Source of the DNA: Bacteroidales bacterium
GTDB lineage: Bacteria; Bacteroidota; Bacteroidia; Bacteroidales; UBA932
Reading direction: 5' to 3'
Assembly: GCA_017443465.1 (NCBI GenBank)
Contig: JAFRXO010000051.1
Span: 44,815 to 108,814, forward strand
Length of the DNA: 64,000 bases
A program made the position numbers and the translations under genes. The notes under the pieces are model-generated. The model was not told the origin of the DNA. It worked only from the letters and a program-made list of their open reading frames with translations, and did not search any database. Shown here one piece after another: positions 1 to 9,786 of this stretch. Position 1 is the first letter of the stretch; every line of letters starts with the position of its first letter.

Positions 1-691
1 TATTGCAGACAGTTATGCAATTGTCAAAACAGTCGCGGACCACTTCATATTCAATCTCTTTCCAGCCCTTCAAACTTTTCTCCACAAGCACCTGCGGCGA
101 GAAGGCGAAGGCCTTGGCGCATATGCCGTCCAGTTCGTCCTCACTCTCCGCGAAACCGGAGCCAAGCCCTCCTAAGGCATATGCAGCCCTGACGATGACA
201 GGATATCCCAGGTTCGCTGCCGCGGCACGCGCTTCTTCCATGCTCCCTGCAGGATGTGATTTGATAGTATGCACCCCGATTTCATCGAGGCGTTTGACGA
301 ACAGGTCCCTGTCTTCAGTGTCTATGATAGTGGACACTGGAGTCCCAAGCACCCGGACTCCGTATTTTTCAAGCACTCCGCTGCGATACAGTTCAACTCC
401 GCAATTGAGTGCGGTTTGTCCTCCGAAAGAAAGGAGTATCCCGTCAGGGCGTTCTTTTTCAATTACTTTCTCGGCATATTCAGGGGTGACCGGCAGGAAA
501 TAAATCCTGTCGGCCGTCCCCTCAGTTGTCTGTACAGTTGCGATATTGGGATTCAGGAGGACGGTCTCGATGCCCTCTTCCTTCATGGCCTTTAGCGCCT
601 GTGACCCGGAATAGTCAAACTCTCCGGCCTGACCGATCTTGAGTGCCCCGGAACCGAGAAGGAGCACTTTGTGGATGTCATTGTTTTTCAT
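1..691 (-). CDS. carB: Carbamoyl-phosphate synthase large subunit, N-terminal part
   Basis: The large subunit makes carbamoyl phosphate from ammonia, bicarbonate and two ATP for pyrimidine and arginine synthesis. Only the first ~230 residues lie in the window and the reading frame stays open to the edge. Translation begins [20 protein letters not shown] and continues with the family's N-terminal nucleotide-binding fold and the start of the first ATP-grasp domain ([12 protein letters not shown], then [11 protein letters not shown]). The start codon overlaps the carA stop as ATGA (688-691), so the two subunits are translationally coupled. A typical CarB has about 1070 residues, so most of the gene is outside the window. 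Confidence 0.95.
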   Translation of the reverse strand, partial: MKNNDIHKVLLLGSGALKIGQAGEFDYSGSQALKAMKEEGIETVLLNPNIATVQTTEGTADRIYFLPVTPEYAEKVIEKERPDGILLSFGGQTALNCGVELYRSGVLEKYGVRVLGTPVSTIIDTEDRDLFVKRLDEIGVHTIKSHPAGSMEEARAAAANLGYPVIVRAAYALGGLGSGFAESEDELDGICAKAFAFSPQVLVEKSLKGWKEIEYEVVRDCFDNCITVCN

Positions 692-1761
692 AGGAGAGAG
701 ATGAATTCGTCAAACAGGAAACCGGTATCTGTAGGCCCGCTGGAGGCCTCGGGATGGAACTGGACCGAACGGAAGGGTTTGGATTTGTGACGTATGCCCT
801 CGTTGGTCCCGTCATTCATATTCACGAACCAGGGCTCCCAGTCAGCCCCAAGGGAGGAATCATCAACTGCGAAACCATGGTTCTGGGAGGTGATGTAGCA
901 CCTGTCAGTCCCAACCATCCTCACCGGCTGGTTATGGCTGCGGTGACCGTATTTCAGCTTATAGGTTCCGGCCCCGGCCGCACGGGCGAGCAACTGATTG
1001 CCCATGCATATGCCGAAGATGGGACGGTCCGATCCCATGGCCGTGCGCAGGTGAGACACAGTAGTTTCGCAGAGTTCCGGGTTGCCGGGGCCGTTGGATA
1101 TGAAGAGCCCGTCATACTCCAGGGTGTTGAAATCATAGTCCCATGGTACCCGTACCAGATGTATTCCCCTCTCGACGAAGCAGCGGAGGATGTTGTGTTT
1201 CACCCCGCAGTCCACTAGTACTACGGTCTTTTCACCACTTCCATAATGGATTATATCCCGACAGCTGACCACAGCGACCTGGTTATCGGCATTAGGGTCC
1301 GGAACCGGGAAATCCCTTTGGGATCCCTCCGGCTCGATGATCCCGGGCATTGAACCTTCTTCCCTGAGCATTATAGTCAGGGCCCTGGTATCGATCCCGC
1401 AGATTCCCGGGATATGCTGTTCTTTCAGCCAGGCATCCAGGCTCTTCACTGCATCGAAATGGCTGAAGTTTTCGGAATAGTCGCTGATCACCAGGCCTCG
1501 GGTCCATATGCGCTCTGATTCGTAATTGACACATATGCCCATGGGATCCACATCGGCTGAAGGGACTCCATAATTCCCGACAAGAGGATAGCTCACACAG
1601 AGGATCTGCCCGCTGTACGATGGATCGGTAAGGCTTTCCGGATAACCCACCATTGCCGTGGAGAAGACCAGTTCTCCATCGGCAGGAGCCGCATATCCGA
1701 AGCTGTAACCCTCGAAAATACGTCCGTTTGCCAGTTTAAGTTTAGCTTTAGGCCTGCGCAT
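688..1761 (-). CDS. carA: Carbamoyl-phosphate synthase small (glutaminase) subunit
   Basis: This 357-residue protein hydrolyses glutamine and passes ammonia to CarB. The N-terminal CarA domain is followed by a class I glutamine amidotransferase domain with the nucleophile in FGICMGNQ and the catalytic His in VQFHPEAS near the C-terminus. I place the start at 1761 ([13 protein letters not shown]), where homology begins; an in-frame ATG ten codons upstream lies inside the repeat array and promoter and is unlikely to be used. It is first in a carAB operon with a 4-bp overlap into carB. Upstream lie 10-bp-phased repeats (1777-1830) that probably bind a regulator. Confidence 0.95.
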   Translation of the reverse strand: MRRPKAKLKLANGRIFEGYSFGYAAPADGELVFSTAMVGYPESLTDPSYSGQILCVSYPLVGNYGVPSADVDPMGICVNYESERIWTRGLVISDYSENFSHFDAVKSLDAWLKEQHIPGICGIDTRALTIMLREEGSMPGIIEPEGSQRDFPVPDPNADNQVAVVSCRDIIHYGSGEKTVVLVDCGVKHNILRCFVERGIHLVRVPWDYDFNTLEYDGLFISNGPGNPELCETTVSHLRTAMGSDRPIFGICMGNQLLARAAGAGTYKLKYGHRSHNQPVRMVGTDRCYITSQNHGFAVDDSSLGADWEPWFVNMNDGTNEGIRHKSKPFRSVQFHPEASSGPTDTGFLFDEFISLL

Positions 1762-1776
1762 AATTCCGCGAAAAAT

Positions 1777-1830
1777 TGAATAACTATGCAAATATATGCA
1801 AAATTATTCAAACATATGCGTATTTATGCA
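1777..1830 (-). promoter_or_regulatory. 10-bp-phased operator-like repeats at the carAB promoter
   Basis: On the plus strand the hexamer TATGCA or a one-base variant starts at 1785, 1795, 1805 (TATTCA), 1815 (TATGCG) and 1825, exactly 10 bp apart, and an inverted half-site TGAATA lies at 1777. Read on the carA strand these are TGCATA/TGAATA half-sites, like the halves of arginine-repressor (ARG) boxes. Two TAnnTTTG promoter elements (TATATTTG and TATGTTTG on the minus strand) fall inside the array, so a bound protein would cover the promoter. ArgR control is an inference; no argR gene is in the window. Confidence 0.6.
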
Positions 1831-1906
1831 AAAAATATTTAAGTATCCCTACGCAGGAATCCAGAAGCAAGACATTCTCCGTAATGAACGGAATCGGTTC
1901 AGCTTT

Positions 1907-3913
1907 CTACTTCTCAATCAGCAGACCTTGATAACCGCAAGGAACAAGAAGCCGCCCTTTCCAAAAAGTAGCTATCTCCGGGAAACCTTCACAGGACTCG
2001 TTCCACAGGACTTTCGGAGCGTTATCATTTGAAATATCAGCCATACTGACACACCTCGAAATCCTGGCGGTAAGACCAAGCCGCCCTCCTCGATCCCATG
2101 CCGGGGCGCCATAAAGATTATCGCCTACGCCGATTTTAGACTCTCCGACATTGTTGTGAGAATAAACATACATCTTACCTTTAGTACAGGTAATAAAACT
2201 ATCGTCTTTGTATGCACAGATGCCGTCATACAGTGTCGGTATGAATCCCGCGTCCTTCTTTTCTCCAGCGGCCACATCATTGATATTCGTCCAAAAAACT
2301 CCCGCCTTGTGTTGTATGCGTGGATACCATCCTTGCGAATCAGCCGCATCAGGGACATATTTGTCCCATCCGGGGCCTCTGCCTGCTTGCCCAAGATACT
2401 TTAGGTTTTTGGTAAAATAGTAGTATCCATGATAACGGGTTGCTGCCACGATATGCTCGGCGTCAGGGGCAAAGACCCAGAAACAGACACCATGCGAGCC
2501 ATCGAAATTGAACTTGTTGAACCTGGCCACCTCTTCCAGTCCAACACCGATTTTATACACAGCTACACCTCCAAATCCTTCAGCCACCACTAACAGTTCA
2601 CCACATATCGCGACATCTGAGGCATATTCCATAGGTCCCCGGCCGATTTGAACCGGGCTGCCGTTATCATCCATCTTTAAAATCGCCAACCCGTCGTAAG
2701 TACAGGCAGCAAATATAAGCGAATCCTTTGCCGCGACTCCACGGACAGGGACACGCCCGGAAGGTTTCCAACTGACAAAGTGACTTGTTTCAGAAGTCTT
2801 GTATGGATACCTGTACGAGGTATTTACAGGCAATCTTCCTCGATCTCTCACAACCGGCTTTATCTTTTGGCATTTGATTGCAACCAGGCCAACTTCCTGA
2901 TGAACAGTAGCATATATGACCCCATTGCCGACAGCAACGGAAGTGATCGGCAAAGCCTTTCCCTCATTATCTGTCGCAGTGAATCGGGAAGCGATGATCG
3001 GCTTTGCAGGATGGCTGGCATCAACGACATATAATCCATTGAAAGTGTCAGCACAAACAATATACTTTCCATTGTTGGCAGGCCTCACGGTCCAGTAATC
3101 CATAGAAGAACTGTACACCTTGGCAAAGTCCACCCTTGAGATATGCTTGGGCGCAGTCTTGTCGCGTACGTCGAATATCTCAAGACCGTGTCCGTCACCT
3201 GCATTGGATGCCTTTCCGGAAGGTGAGTTGTGCCCGGTAGCTGCATAAAGATAATGGCCGTATGTCCAAACGCCATCCCCATAGCCCTGCAGAGGAGACG
3301 TACTAAGAATCTTTACGTCTGACATATCTCTGGCATCGATGGACGTTACCCAGGAATCGGCCCATTCGCCGGAATATAAGATTCCGTCACAGTAGAAAAC
3401 ACTCTGGGATTCGGCGGTCTTGATATGACGTATATGAGTGGGCTTTGAAGGATTACTCACGTCTACCATTTCCACCCCATTCTGCCTGCAAGCCAGGAAC
3501 ATAACATCTCCTGCCACATCAATGCCCGTTGCTAATTCCACCGGATCATAACGGGAGACCAGTTTCATGTTGCCAGGATCCGAAATATCCAGAATCCATA
3601 CACCGGACTCCCGGCAGGCAGCATACAGGTAATTATCCTGTACTGCAATTTGCCTTACATAGCCGTAAATCTCAAATGACGACAGGAATTTCGGAGATAT
3701 GGCCTCCGTTGCATCCAGTGCGTATATACTGTGCTCTGCTCCGCAATAAAGCGTATTCCCGTCAAGGCAGACAGACATCACGTACTTCTTTGCAACTCCC
3801 TCAACCTCACGCATTTCTCCTAACAACTGACTGCGGTAGTTCTCCACCTTTGTCTCAGCTGCGAGTGCAGAAATGCCGGATAATGCCAAAATAAATAATA
3901 AGAGTCTCTTCAT
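1907..3913 (-). CDS. Secreted LVIVD-repeat beta-propeller protein
   Basis: The protein has 668 residues, with a clear signal peptide (MKRLLLFILALSGISALAA) and repeated blades of the type VWILDISDPGNMKLVSR, VEMVDVSNPSKPTHIRH and LYVVDASHPAKPIIAS. These LVIVD-type repeats form a beta-propeller on exported proteins; no catalytic site is recognisable. It lies 38 bp downstream of a Gfo/Idh/MocA dehydrogenase and is probably co-transcribed with it from the promoter near 5030. A role in surface binding or in handling the substrate of the neighbouring locus is plausible, but not shown by the sequence. Confidence 0.8.
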   Translation of the reverse strand: MKRLLLFILALSGISALAAETKVENYRSQLLGEMREVEGVAKKYVMSVCLDGNTLYCGAEHSIYALDATEAISPKFLSSFEIYGYVRQIAVQDNYLYAACRESGVWILDISDPGNMKLVSRYDPVELATGIDVAGDVMFLACRQNGVEMVDVSNPSKPTHIRHIKTAESQSVFYCDGILYSGEWADSWVTSIDARDMSDVKILSTSPLQGYGDGVWTYGHYLYAATGHNSPSGKASNAGDGHGLEIFDVRDKTAPKHISRVDFAKVYSSSMDYWTVRPANNGKYIVCADTFNGLYVVDASHPAKPIIASRFTATDNEGKALPITSVAVGNGVIYATVHQEVGLVAIKCQKIKPVVRDRGRLPVNTSYRYPYKTSETSHFVSWKPSGRVPVRGVAAKDSLIFAACTYDGLAILKMDDNGSPVQIGRGPMEYASDVAICGELLVVAEGFGGVAVYKIGVGLEEVARFNKFNFDGSHGVCFWVFAPDAEHIVAATRYHGYYYFTKNLKYLGQAGRGPGWDKYVPDAADSQGWYPRIQHKAGVFWTNINDVAAGEKKDAGFIPTLYDGICAYKDDSFITCTKGKMYVYSHNNVGESKIGVGDNLYGAPAWDRGGRLGLTARISRCVSMADISNDNAPKVLWNESCEGFPEIATFWKGRLLVPCGYQGLLIEK

Positions 3914-3951
3914 GGGTTAGACCAAAATTATCAACTGAAGTATAGGTCTTG

Positions 3952-4998
3952 CTAAAGGTTATTCTCCGGGATAACGATGCGTCGGCCTTCTTCAGAAGAC
4001 TTGATACTGGCAAAAACGGCCCTCATCGCAGCCAGGACGCCTTTTGCGGGGATAAGAGGTTCTACGTCCCTGACCAGGCAATCCACAAAAGCGTCGATTA
4101 TTCCGGACTTAGTCTGATTGTCATTAGTCTGGATAGCCTCAAGATCCATCATGGTCTTTCCACCCTCTGCATGGTTGATCACTATGGAATGTCCTGCGAC
4201 ATCATAGATCCTCATTATGCCTTCTGTACCGTAAATCACCGTGGAGTTGTCCTCCTCTCCGTAGTATGTCCAACTCGCAGTCATGGTCCCGGTGGCTCCC
4301 CCGCTCATTTCATATATGCAGAAGGAATTGTCGTCCAAGGAAATAGGATTGCCGTTCGCGTCAGTCTTGTCCAGGGTGAGAAGCCTGGAGGTACTGGCGA
4401 TGACATTCTGGCCGATAAGGTACTGGATCAGGTCGGTCTTGTGGATCCCGAGGTCTGCCATAACCCCGAAAGCAGCCTTGGACCTGTCAAAAAACCAGGT
4501 GTTCCTGCCAGGATCCACGCTCCAGTTTTCCGGACCGCTGTGCCCGAATGTGGTACGGAACGTAATAACCTTTCCTATCGCTCCCCCGGCAATAAGTTCC
4601 CTTGCCTTGACATGGGCCCTGGCCAGACGCTGGTTCTGTCCGATCATCAATATCCGTCCACAACGTTCAGCGCACTTGACCATGGTCTCACATTCTTCGA
4701 TAGTAGTAGCCATCGGTTTCTCGCACAGGACATGCTTTCCGGCTTCAAGCGCCTTCACTGTCACCTCGCAATGTGCATTGTTGGCCACGCATACGCTCAC
4801 CGCATCGATCCCTGGATCCGCCAGCAGCTCGTCCAGGGTCGCGTATGCCTTCGCATGAAGTGCCCCGGCAAGGCCGGCAGCCCTCGCGGCGTTGGTATCA
4901 TACAGGGCAACGATTTGAGCATCAGGATTATCTACGTATTCAGGGATATGACGTACCTGGGCAATTTTTCCACAGCCTATAATTCCGACTCTGACCAT
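3952..4998 (-). CDS. Gfo/Idh/MocA family dehydrogenase
   Basis: This is a 348-residue cytoplasmic-type NAD(P)-dependent sugar or cyclitol dehydrogenase. The Rossmann motif VGIIGCGKIA is at the N-terminus, the EKP motif appears in CEKPMAT, and the C-terminal substrate domain contains DLGIHKTDL, with the Asp and His expected at the active site. The start at 4998 (MVRVGIIG) is preferred: the promoter -7 element at 5026-5033 would place the transcript start near 5019, so the upstream ATG at 5028 would not be transcribed. It heads a minus-strand pair with the LVIVD-repeat gene and is divergent from the GH106 gene. The exact substrate cannot be read from sequence. Confidence 0.88.
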   Translation of the reverse strand: MVRVGIIGCGKIAQVRHIPEYVDNPDAQIVALYDTNAARAAGLAGALHAKAYATLDELLADPGIDAVSVCVANNAHCEVTVKALEAGKHVLCEKPMATTIEECETMVKCAERCGRILMIGQNQRLARAHVKARELIAGGAIGKVITFRTTFGHSGPENWSVDPGRNTWFFDRSKAAFGVMADLGIHKTDLIQYLIGQNVIASTSRLLTLDKTDANGNPISLDDNSFCIYEMSGGATGTMTASWTYYGEEDNSTVIYGTEGIMRIYDVAGHSIVINHAEGGKTMMDLEAIQTNDNQTKSGIIDAFVDCLVRDVEPLIPAKGVLAAMRAVFASIKSSEEGRRIVIPENNL

Positions 4999-5025
4999 AT
5001 AGCAATTGATGTATTGGTTTATATA

Positions 5026-5033
5026 CAAAAATA
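5026..5033 (-). promoter_or_regulatory. Bacteroidota -7 element TATTTTTG
   Basis: The minus strand reads TATTTTTG, a match to the Bacteroidota -7 consensus TAnnTTTG, about 28 bp before the Gfo/Idh/MocA start at 4998. It fixes that start by ruling out the ATG at 5028. Confidence 0.55.
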
Positions 5034-5086
5034 AAGATTATTCGTTTAAATATCCATAATTGAAGATAAATCCTTTATCATCCGGT

Positions 5087-5094
5087 TACTTTTG
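5087..5094 (+). promoter_or_regulatory. Bacteroidota -7 element TACTTTTG
   Basis: TACTTTTG matches TAnnTTTG and lies 55 bp before the GH106 start codon. It is the likely main promoter of the ten-gene plus-strand run, and it is back to back with the promoter at 5026-5033. Confidence 0.55.
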
Positions 5095-5149
5095 TCTATA
5101 TTAGCAAGACAAGCCATATTTTTCAATTCACGTCATACTCCTGAGAAAA

Positions 5150-7861
5150 ATGAAACGAGCACTTCTCGCCTTCGCAGCAGCAATTTTGTTAGTCTCCTGT
5201 ACACCATCCTCCAAAGAAAAGATTTCCCTTTCCGATGGATTCGAAGCCCCAGGGCGGGAATACCGGCCATGGTGCTACTGGTGGTGGCTGAACGGGCATG
5301 TAGACAAAAAGACCATGTCAGCAGATCTCGAATCCATGAAGGAACTGGGTTTCGGAGGACTGCTGATGTTCGACGCGAGAGGATACTGGGATGATGATGA
5401 CCATGTGAAGATGCCGCCTCCGGAAATTGAGTTCATGAGCGAAAAATGGCTCGATAATGTCTGCTTCGCCATCCGGAAAGCAGATTCCCTGGGGCTTGAA
5501 TTCTCAATGAACCTGTCCAACTGCGGAGGATCGTTCAAAGGCCCCTGGAAGTTGGGAGAAGATTCCCCGAAACAACTTATCTATCAGGCGATTCCCCTTA
5601 AAGGCGGAAAGAAATGCGTCCTCCCGGATTCCCGCCCGGGACTCCCATGCTATGAGGATGTCGCACTGTTTGCCGTAAGATATGACGGCGAACCGCTTCC
5701 CGGGAATGAAAACTGGCTGGTGGCCGGTGACGGGACTTATACTATGTCTGCGTCCAGCGGAGTCCGAACAGACGGAGCGGAAGGGATGAAGGTTGTCAAG
5801 GCTGATGAAGTCATCGAACTAACTGGAAAGGATGGAGACAAGACCTGGGACGTCCCCCAGGGTCAGTGGATGCTGCTTCGTTTCGGATGGTCAACCATAC
5901 CCGGATTTGAATATGACGTGGATGTCCTGGATCCGGCGGCGGTTAAAAGGCACATTGAAAGGATCGTCGGCCCGCTTAAAGAAAGGGTCGGGGATCTCTT
6001 CGGCAAGACACTCACCCATTTCTACAGCGTGAGTTGGGAAGGCTCAGTACCTACATGGTCACCCGATTTTGAAGAAGACTTCAAAAAATTCAAAGGATAC
6101 GACCTGAGACCGGTTATGCCAATGCTGGCCGGTTTTGAAATCGGTGAGGACGGAGCGCTCGACCATTTCATGCAGGATTACCGTAAAGCCCGCAACGATA
6201 TGTTCCGCGTCAATTTCTACGGGACGATGAGGGAGATGACACACTCCTACGGACTGGAGATGGTTTCAGAGTGCGGAGGTCCGTGGAAACGCAATCCAGC
6301 CATCTTCCAGGAAGCTGACCAGCAGGAATTCCTGTCAGTGAACGACATGCCGCAGGGAGAATTCTGGCTTGACGGACGCTTTCACACCAGAGGAGCCGCC
6401 TCGACCGCCCATATGTATGGACTTCCCAGGGCTTCCGCCGAGGCATTTACACATATGACCTATCATTGGAGCGTCTATCCTTTCCTTCTGAAAAAACTGG
6501 GAGACCAGGCCTATGTCGATGGAATCAACCACTTCGCATGGCATACTTTCACATGTTCCCCGGAACGTTTCGGAGTCCCCGGAGGAGAATATTTCGCCGG
6601 GACACACATCAACCGGAACGTCACCTGGCAGAAGGAGGCCGGTCCTTTCGTCCGTTACCTTGCCAGATGCCAATACCTTCTCCAGCAAGGACTTCCAGTA
6701 GTTGATATCGCAGTTTGGTGCGGAGACCGCGTCTATCAGCATTGGGGTAATTACCGTGAGAAACCATATGATTCCTCATCCGTCAGGCTTCCTGAGGGCT
6801 ATAACTCAGACATAATGAACACGGATGTACTGCTCAACCGCGCGAAAGCCGAAAAAGGGAGGATCGTCCTGCCGGACGGCATGTCCTACAGAGCCCTTGT
6901 TATCGATCCGGAATTCCCGGACGCCTGCACTGAAGAAGTCATGTCCAAGATCGAAGAACTGCGCAGTGCAGGAATCCCCGTTTTCAATGCTTCCGAGAAA
7001 ATCGACATGCCATTCCCGGCGGATTTCAGAGGGAGCGACGGATGCGCACACAGGAAAGTGGGAAACACTGACATCTTTTTTGTTACGGGGGAAGGCGAAA
7101 TGACCCTGACTCTGCGTGCTAAAGGGAAAGTACAGGTCTGGGATCCTGTCACAGGAGCACGTGAAGACATATCAGGAGAGAGGACTGCTGAAGGATGCAC
7201 CAGGATCCGTCTCCATATGCCGGAACACGGATCGGCTTTCATCCTGTTCAATGTCGCTGACAGGACTGTCCCTGGAATGCACTCCGCCCTTTTGCCGGAA
7301 ACTCAGTCTGAGGCAGGCATTTCCACCGTCATTCCGGGACCATGGAATGTATCATTCCGCTATCATGGGCTTGATGCTGCACCTCCTGAGGACAGAGTCT
7401 GGGAACAGCTTGAAGACCTCTCGACTGACCAGGATGATGAAATCCGTTTCTTCTCAGGCACAGTTACCCTGCGGACTTCGGTTGAACTTTCTGCAGCACA
7501 AGCACAATCAGTGAAATATCTTTCCCTGGGGAAAGTATCTGAAGGAGTCGCCCATCTCTACATCAACGGAGATGATTGCGGAACCATATGGACAGCGCCA
7601 TGGGAAGCTCCTGTGGAGGGGAAGATAAAAGAAGGGACCAATGAGATTACAGTCGAATTCACCAACACCTGGAGAAACCGCCTGATCGGAGACTGCAGCC
7701 TTCCCGAAAGTGAGAGGATAACGAAAAGCGGGCTGCATTATTACCAGTCTCCGCGCCAAAACATCCGGGGCCTGGGATTCCGCCCGACAATCTATTCGGG
7801 ATACACTGCTTTCGACCAGCTTTCCCCGAATGGAGTATTGGGTCCGATTATTCTAAAGTAA
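5150..7861 (+). CDS. GH106-like alpha-L-rhamnosidase, lipoprotein
   Basis: The protein has 903 residues, starts with a lipoprotein signal (LLVSC) and then shows the GH106 N-terminal signature RPWCYWWWLNGHVDK. Other family-like segments are FYSVSWEGSVPTW, MVSECGGPW and the C-terminal TNTWRNRLIGDCSLPESE with NGVLGPIILK. GH106 enzymes remove alpha-L-rhamnose from rhamnogalacturonan and related glycans. Many members have 1000 residues or more, so this one is short but has both conserved ends. It is first in a run of ten plus-strand genes. A periplasmic or surface location is inferred from the lipid-attachment Cys. I cannot assign the linkage specificity. Confidence 0.85.
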   Translation: MKRALLAFAAAILLVSCTPSSKEKISLSDGFEAPGREYRPWCYWWWLNGHVDKKTMSADLESMKELGFGGLLMFDARGYWDDDDHVKMPPPEIEFMSEKWLDNVCFAIRKADSLGLEFSMNLSNCGGSFKGPWKLGEDSPKQLIYQAIPLKGGKKCVLPDSRPGLPCYEDVALFAVRYDGEPLPGNENWLVAGDGTYTMSASSGVRTDGAEGMKVVKADEVIELTGKDGDKTWDVPQGQWMLLRFGWSTIPGFEYDVDVLDPAAVKRHIERIVGPLKERVGDLFGKTLTHFYSVSWEGSVPTWSPDFEEDFKKFKGYDLRPVMPMLAGFEIGEDGALDHFMQDYRKARNDMFRVNFYGTMREMTHSYGLEMVSECGGPWKRNPAIFQEADQQEFLSVNDMPQGEFWLDGRFHTRGAASTAHMYGLPRASAEAFTHMTYHWSVYPFLLKKLGDQAYVDGINHFAWHTFTCSPERFGVPGGEYFAGTHINRNVTWQKEAGPFVRYLARCQYLLQQGLPVVDIAVWCGDRVYQHWGNYREKPYDSSSVRLPEGYNSDIMNTDVLLNRAKAEKGRIVLPDGMSYRALVIDPEFPDACTEEVMSKIEELRSAGIPVFNASEKIDMPFPADFRGSDGCAHRKVGNTDIFFVTGEGEMTLTLRAKGKVQVWDPVTGAREDISGERTAEGCTRIRLHMPEHGSAFILFNVADRTVPGMHSALLPETQSEAGISTVIPGPWNVSFRYHGLDAAPPEDRVWEQLEDLSTDQDDEIRFFSGTVTLRTSVELSAAQAQSVKYLSLGKVSEGVAHLYINGDDCGTIWTAPWEAPVEGKIKEGTNEITVEFTNTWRNRLIGDCSLPESERITKSGLHYYQSPRQNIRGLGFRPTIYSGYTAFDQLSPNGVLGPIILK

Positions 7862-7908
7862 TTAGTTTTTAGTATATTTACACAATTAACACATCATCTC
7901 TCAATCAT

Positions 7909-9786
7909 ATGAAAAAGCTGGCTATCTTTATCTTCTCATTGCTGGCTATCTCATGCTCTTCCGGCAACGGATGGGTCAGGGTAGAAGGCAACAAGTTCAT
8001 CGATCCCAAAGGCAAGGAAATCATTTTCCGGGGCCTGTGCTTCTCAGATCCCGTGAAACTTGTCCGGGAAGGCCACTGGAATGAAGAATATTTCGCCCAG
8101 GCGGCCGAATGGGGTGCTAACATTGTACGCTTCGCCGTCCATCCTGGTCACATCAACAGTTTAGGCTGGGATGAGACTTTCGCCGAGATGGACAAAGGTG
8201 TAGAATATGCCAAGAAATACGGCCTCTACATCATCATGGACTGGCATTCAATCGGGAACCTGGGGGATGAGAAATTCACGGCCAAGTATTATGAGACCAC
8301 AAAAGAGGAGACATTCAAGTTCTGGCGCACGGTAGCGGAGCGCTACAAGAATGAGCCACAGGTCGCGATGTACGAACTTTTCAACGAGCCTACTGTCAAT
8401 GGACAATGCGCAGGAATGACCTGGACTCAATGGAAGGAACTGCAGGAGCAGATCATCGACGAGATCAGGGCCATAAACCCGCACGCCCTCTGCCTTTGCG
8501 CCTGCTTCGACTGGGCATATGATCTCAAGCCAATTGCCACAGAGCCTGTAAGGCGCGAAAACATAGCATATGTCTCCCACCCCTACCCGATGAAACGGCA
8601 GCAGCCCTGGGAGGAGAAATGGGAGAAGGACTTCGGCTACGTCGCCGACACCTATCCCGTCATATGCACAGAGATTGGATTCTGCCTCGAGAACGAGAAG
8701 GGCGCCCATGTCCCCGTCAAATCGACCGTGGACTATGGCAACAGGATCACCAAATACTTCGAAGAAAAGGGCATCTCGTTCACAGTCTGGTGCTTTGACC
8801 CAAGCTGGGCTCCTATGCTGTTCAGCGACTGGAATTTCACTCCCACCACCCAGGGAAGGTTCTTCAAGACCTACCTCCAGTCAAAACGGGCCGGACTGAA
8901 GGAACCGGCACGCCCGCCCATCATCGGGCTGGCCCACGCCGCATTCTTTACCAACGACATGGAAAGCACCAGGTCATTCTTCAAGGATTATTTCGGATAT
9001 GACGAGCCTATCGTAATGAAGAATGATGACGGTTCCTTAGCCTTTACGGTAATCAAGATCAATGACCGCCAGCTCGTGGAACTCTTCCCTGAGAGGGAGG
9101 AGAAGACTCCCCGCCTGTACCATTTCGCCCTCGAGACCACTGACGCGGAAGCCATGAGGCTGTACCTCAAGTCCAAAGGATGCGAAGTTCCCGACGAGAC
9201 ACCGACAGGGAGGACCGGAAATCTCAACTACTTTGTCAAAGATCCTAACGGAAACATTTGTGAGATAGTAGAATACGGCAAAGATGGGATGAACGCGAAG
9301 GACATCGGCCAGCATCTTCCCCAGACCAGGATCGCTCCCAGGATGAGCCATGTAGGAGTCCCGACGCCTGACCTGGACAAGGCCCTTTCATTCTATGTGG
9401 ACATCCTCGGATTCAAGGAAGTCTGGCGCGGAGGCCCGGACCCCGCAAAGGTCAACTGGGTCCATGTCCAGACTCCTGAAGGAGAAGAGACACTTGAGCT
9501 CATGCTTTACGAGAAGAAGCCCAGTTGGGGAAGCCTGGGGTCCATGAACCACATATGCCTGGAGGTTTCGGACATCGAAGCCGCAAAAGCTGAACTTGAT
9601 TCCAGGACACTGCCCGAGGGACTCAGACAGCCTTCAGACATCAGGACGGGAATCAACCGCAAACGCCAGGTCAACTGCTATAACATCGAGGGCACCCGCG
9701 TTGAATTGATGGAAGACCACACTGTCGACGGTGTTCCGGCCCCCTCATCGACCGGAGTCCCGATGAAATATGTACCAGAAGAATAA
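7909..9786 (+). CDS. GH5 cellulase-like enzyme fused to two VOC (glyoxalase-like) domains
   Basis: This 625-residue lipoprotein (signal ends LLAISC) has three parts. Residues ~20-330 are a GH5-type TIM barrel with acid/base Glu160 in YELFNEP, nucleophile Glu255 in ICTEIGF and HPYPMK before it. Residues ~338-450 and ~478-610 are two vicinal-oxygen-chelate domains: LAHAAFFTNDME...HFALET...ICEIVEY and MSHVGVPTPDLD...HICLEV...RVELMED. His and Glu at the expected VOC metal positions are present in both. GH5 cleaves beta-glycans; VOC domains bind a metal and open, isomerise or bind small oxygenated molecules. I know of no standard family with this order. The pairing suggests hydrolysis followed by processing of an oxidised sugar, which is inference. 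Confidence 0.85.
   Translation: MKKLAIFIFSLLAISCSSGNGWVRVEGNKFIDPKGKEIIFRGLCFSDPVKLVREGHWNEEYFAQAAEWGANIVRFAVHPGHINSLGWDETFAEMDKGVEYAKKYGLYIIMDWHSIGNLGDEKFTAKYYETTKEETFKFWRTVAERYKNEPQVAMYELFNEPTVNGQCAGMTWTQWKELQEQIIDEIRAINPHALCLCACFDWAYDLKPIATEPVRRENIAYVSHPYPMKRQQPWEEKWEKDFGYVADTYPVICTEIGFCLENEKGAHVPVKSTVDYGNRITKYFEEKGISFTVWCFDPSWAPMLFSDWNFTPTTQGRFFKTYLQSKRAGLKEPARPPIIGLAHAAFFTNDMESTRSFFKDYFGYDEPIVMKNDDGSLAFTVIKINDRQLVELFPEREEKTPRLYHFALETTDAEAMRLYLKSKGCEVPDETPTGRTGNLNYFVKDPNGNICEIVEYGKDGMNAKDIGQHLPQTRIAPRMSHVGVPTPDLDKALSFYVDILGFKEVWRGGPDPAKVNWVHVQTPEGEETLELMLYEKKPSWGSLGSMNHICLEVSDIEAAKAELDSRTLPEGLRQPSDIRTGINRKRQVNCYNIEGTRVELMEDHTVDGVPAPSSTGVPMKYVPEE

Noticed and set aside
1796-2032. Small plus-strand frame over the carAB repeats
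   Set aside because: It overlaps the operator-like repeats and the 3' end of the LVIVD-repeat gene and has no similarity to known proteins.
3949-5034. 361-codon open frame on the plus strand opposite the Gfo/Idh/MocA gene
   Set aside because: The minus-strand product has all family motifs in this stretch; the plus frame is a shadow with no recognisable protein.
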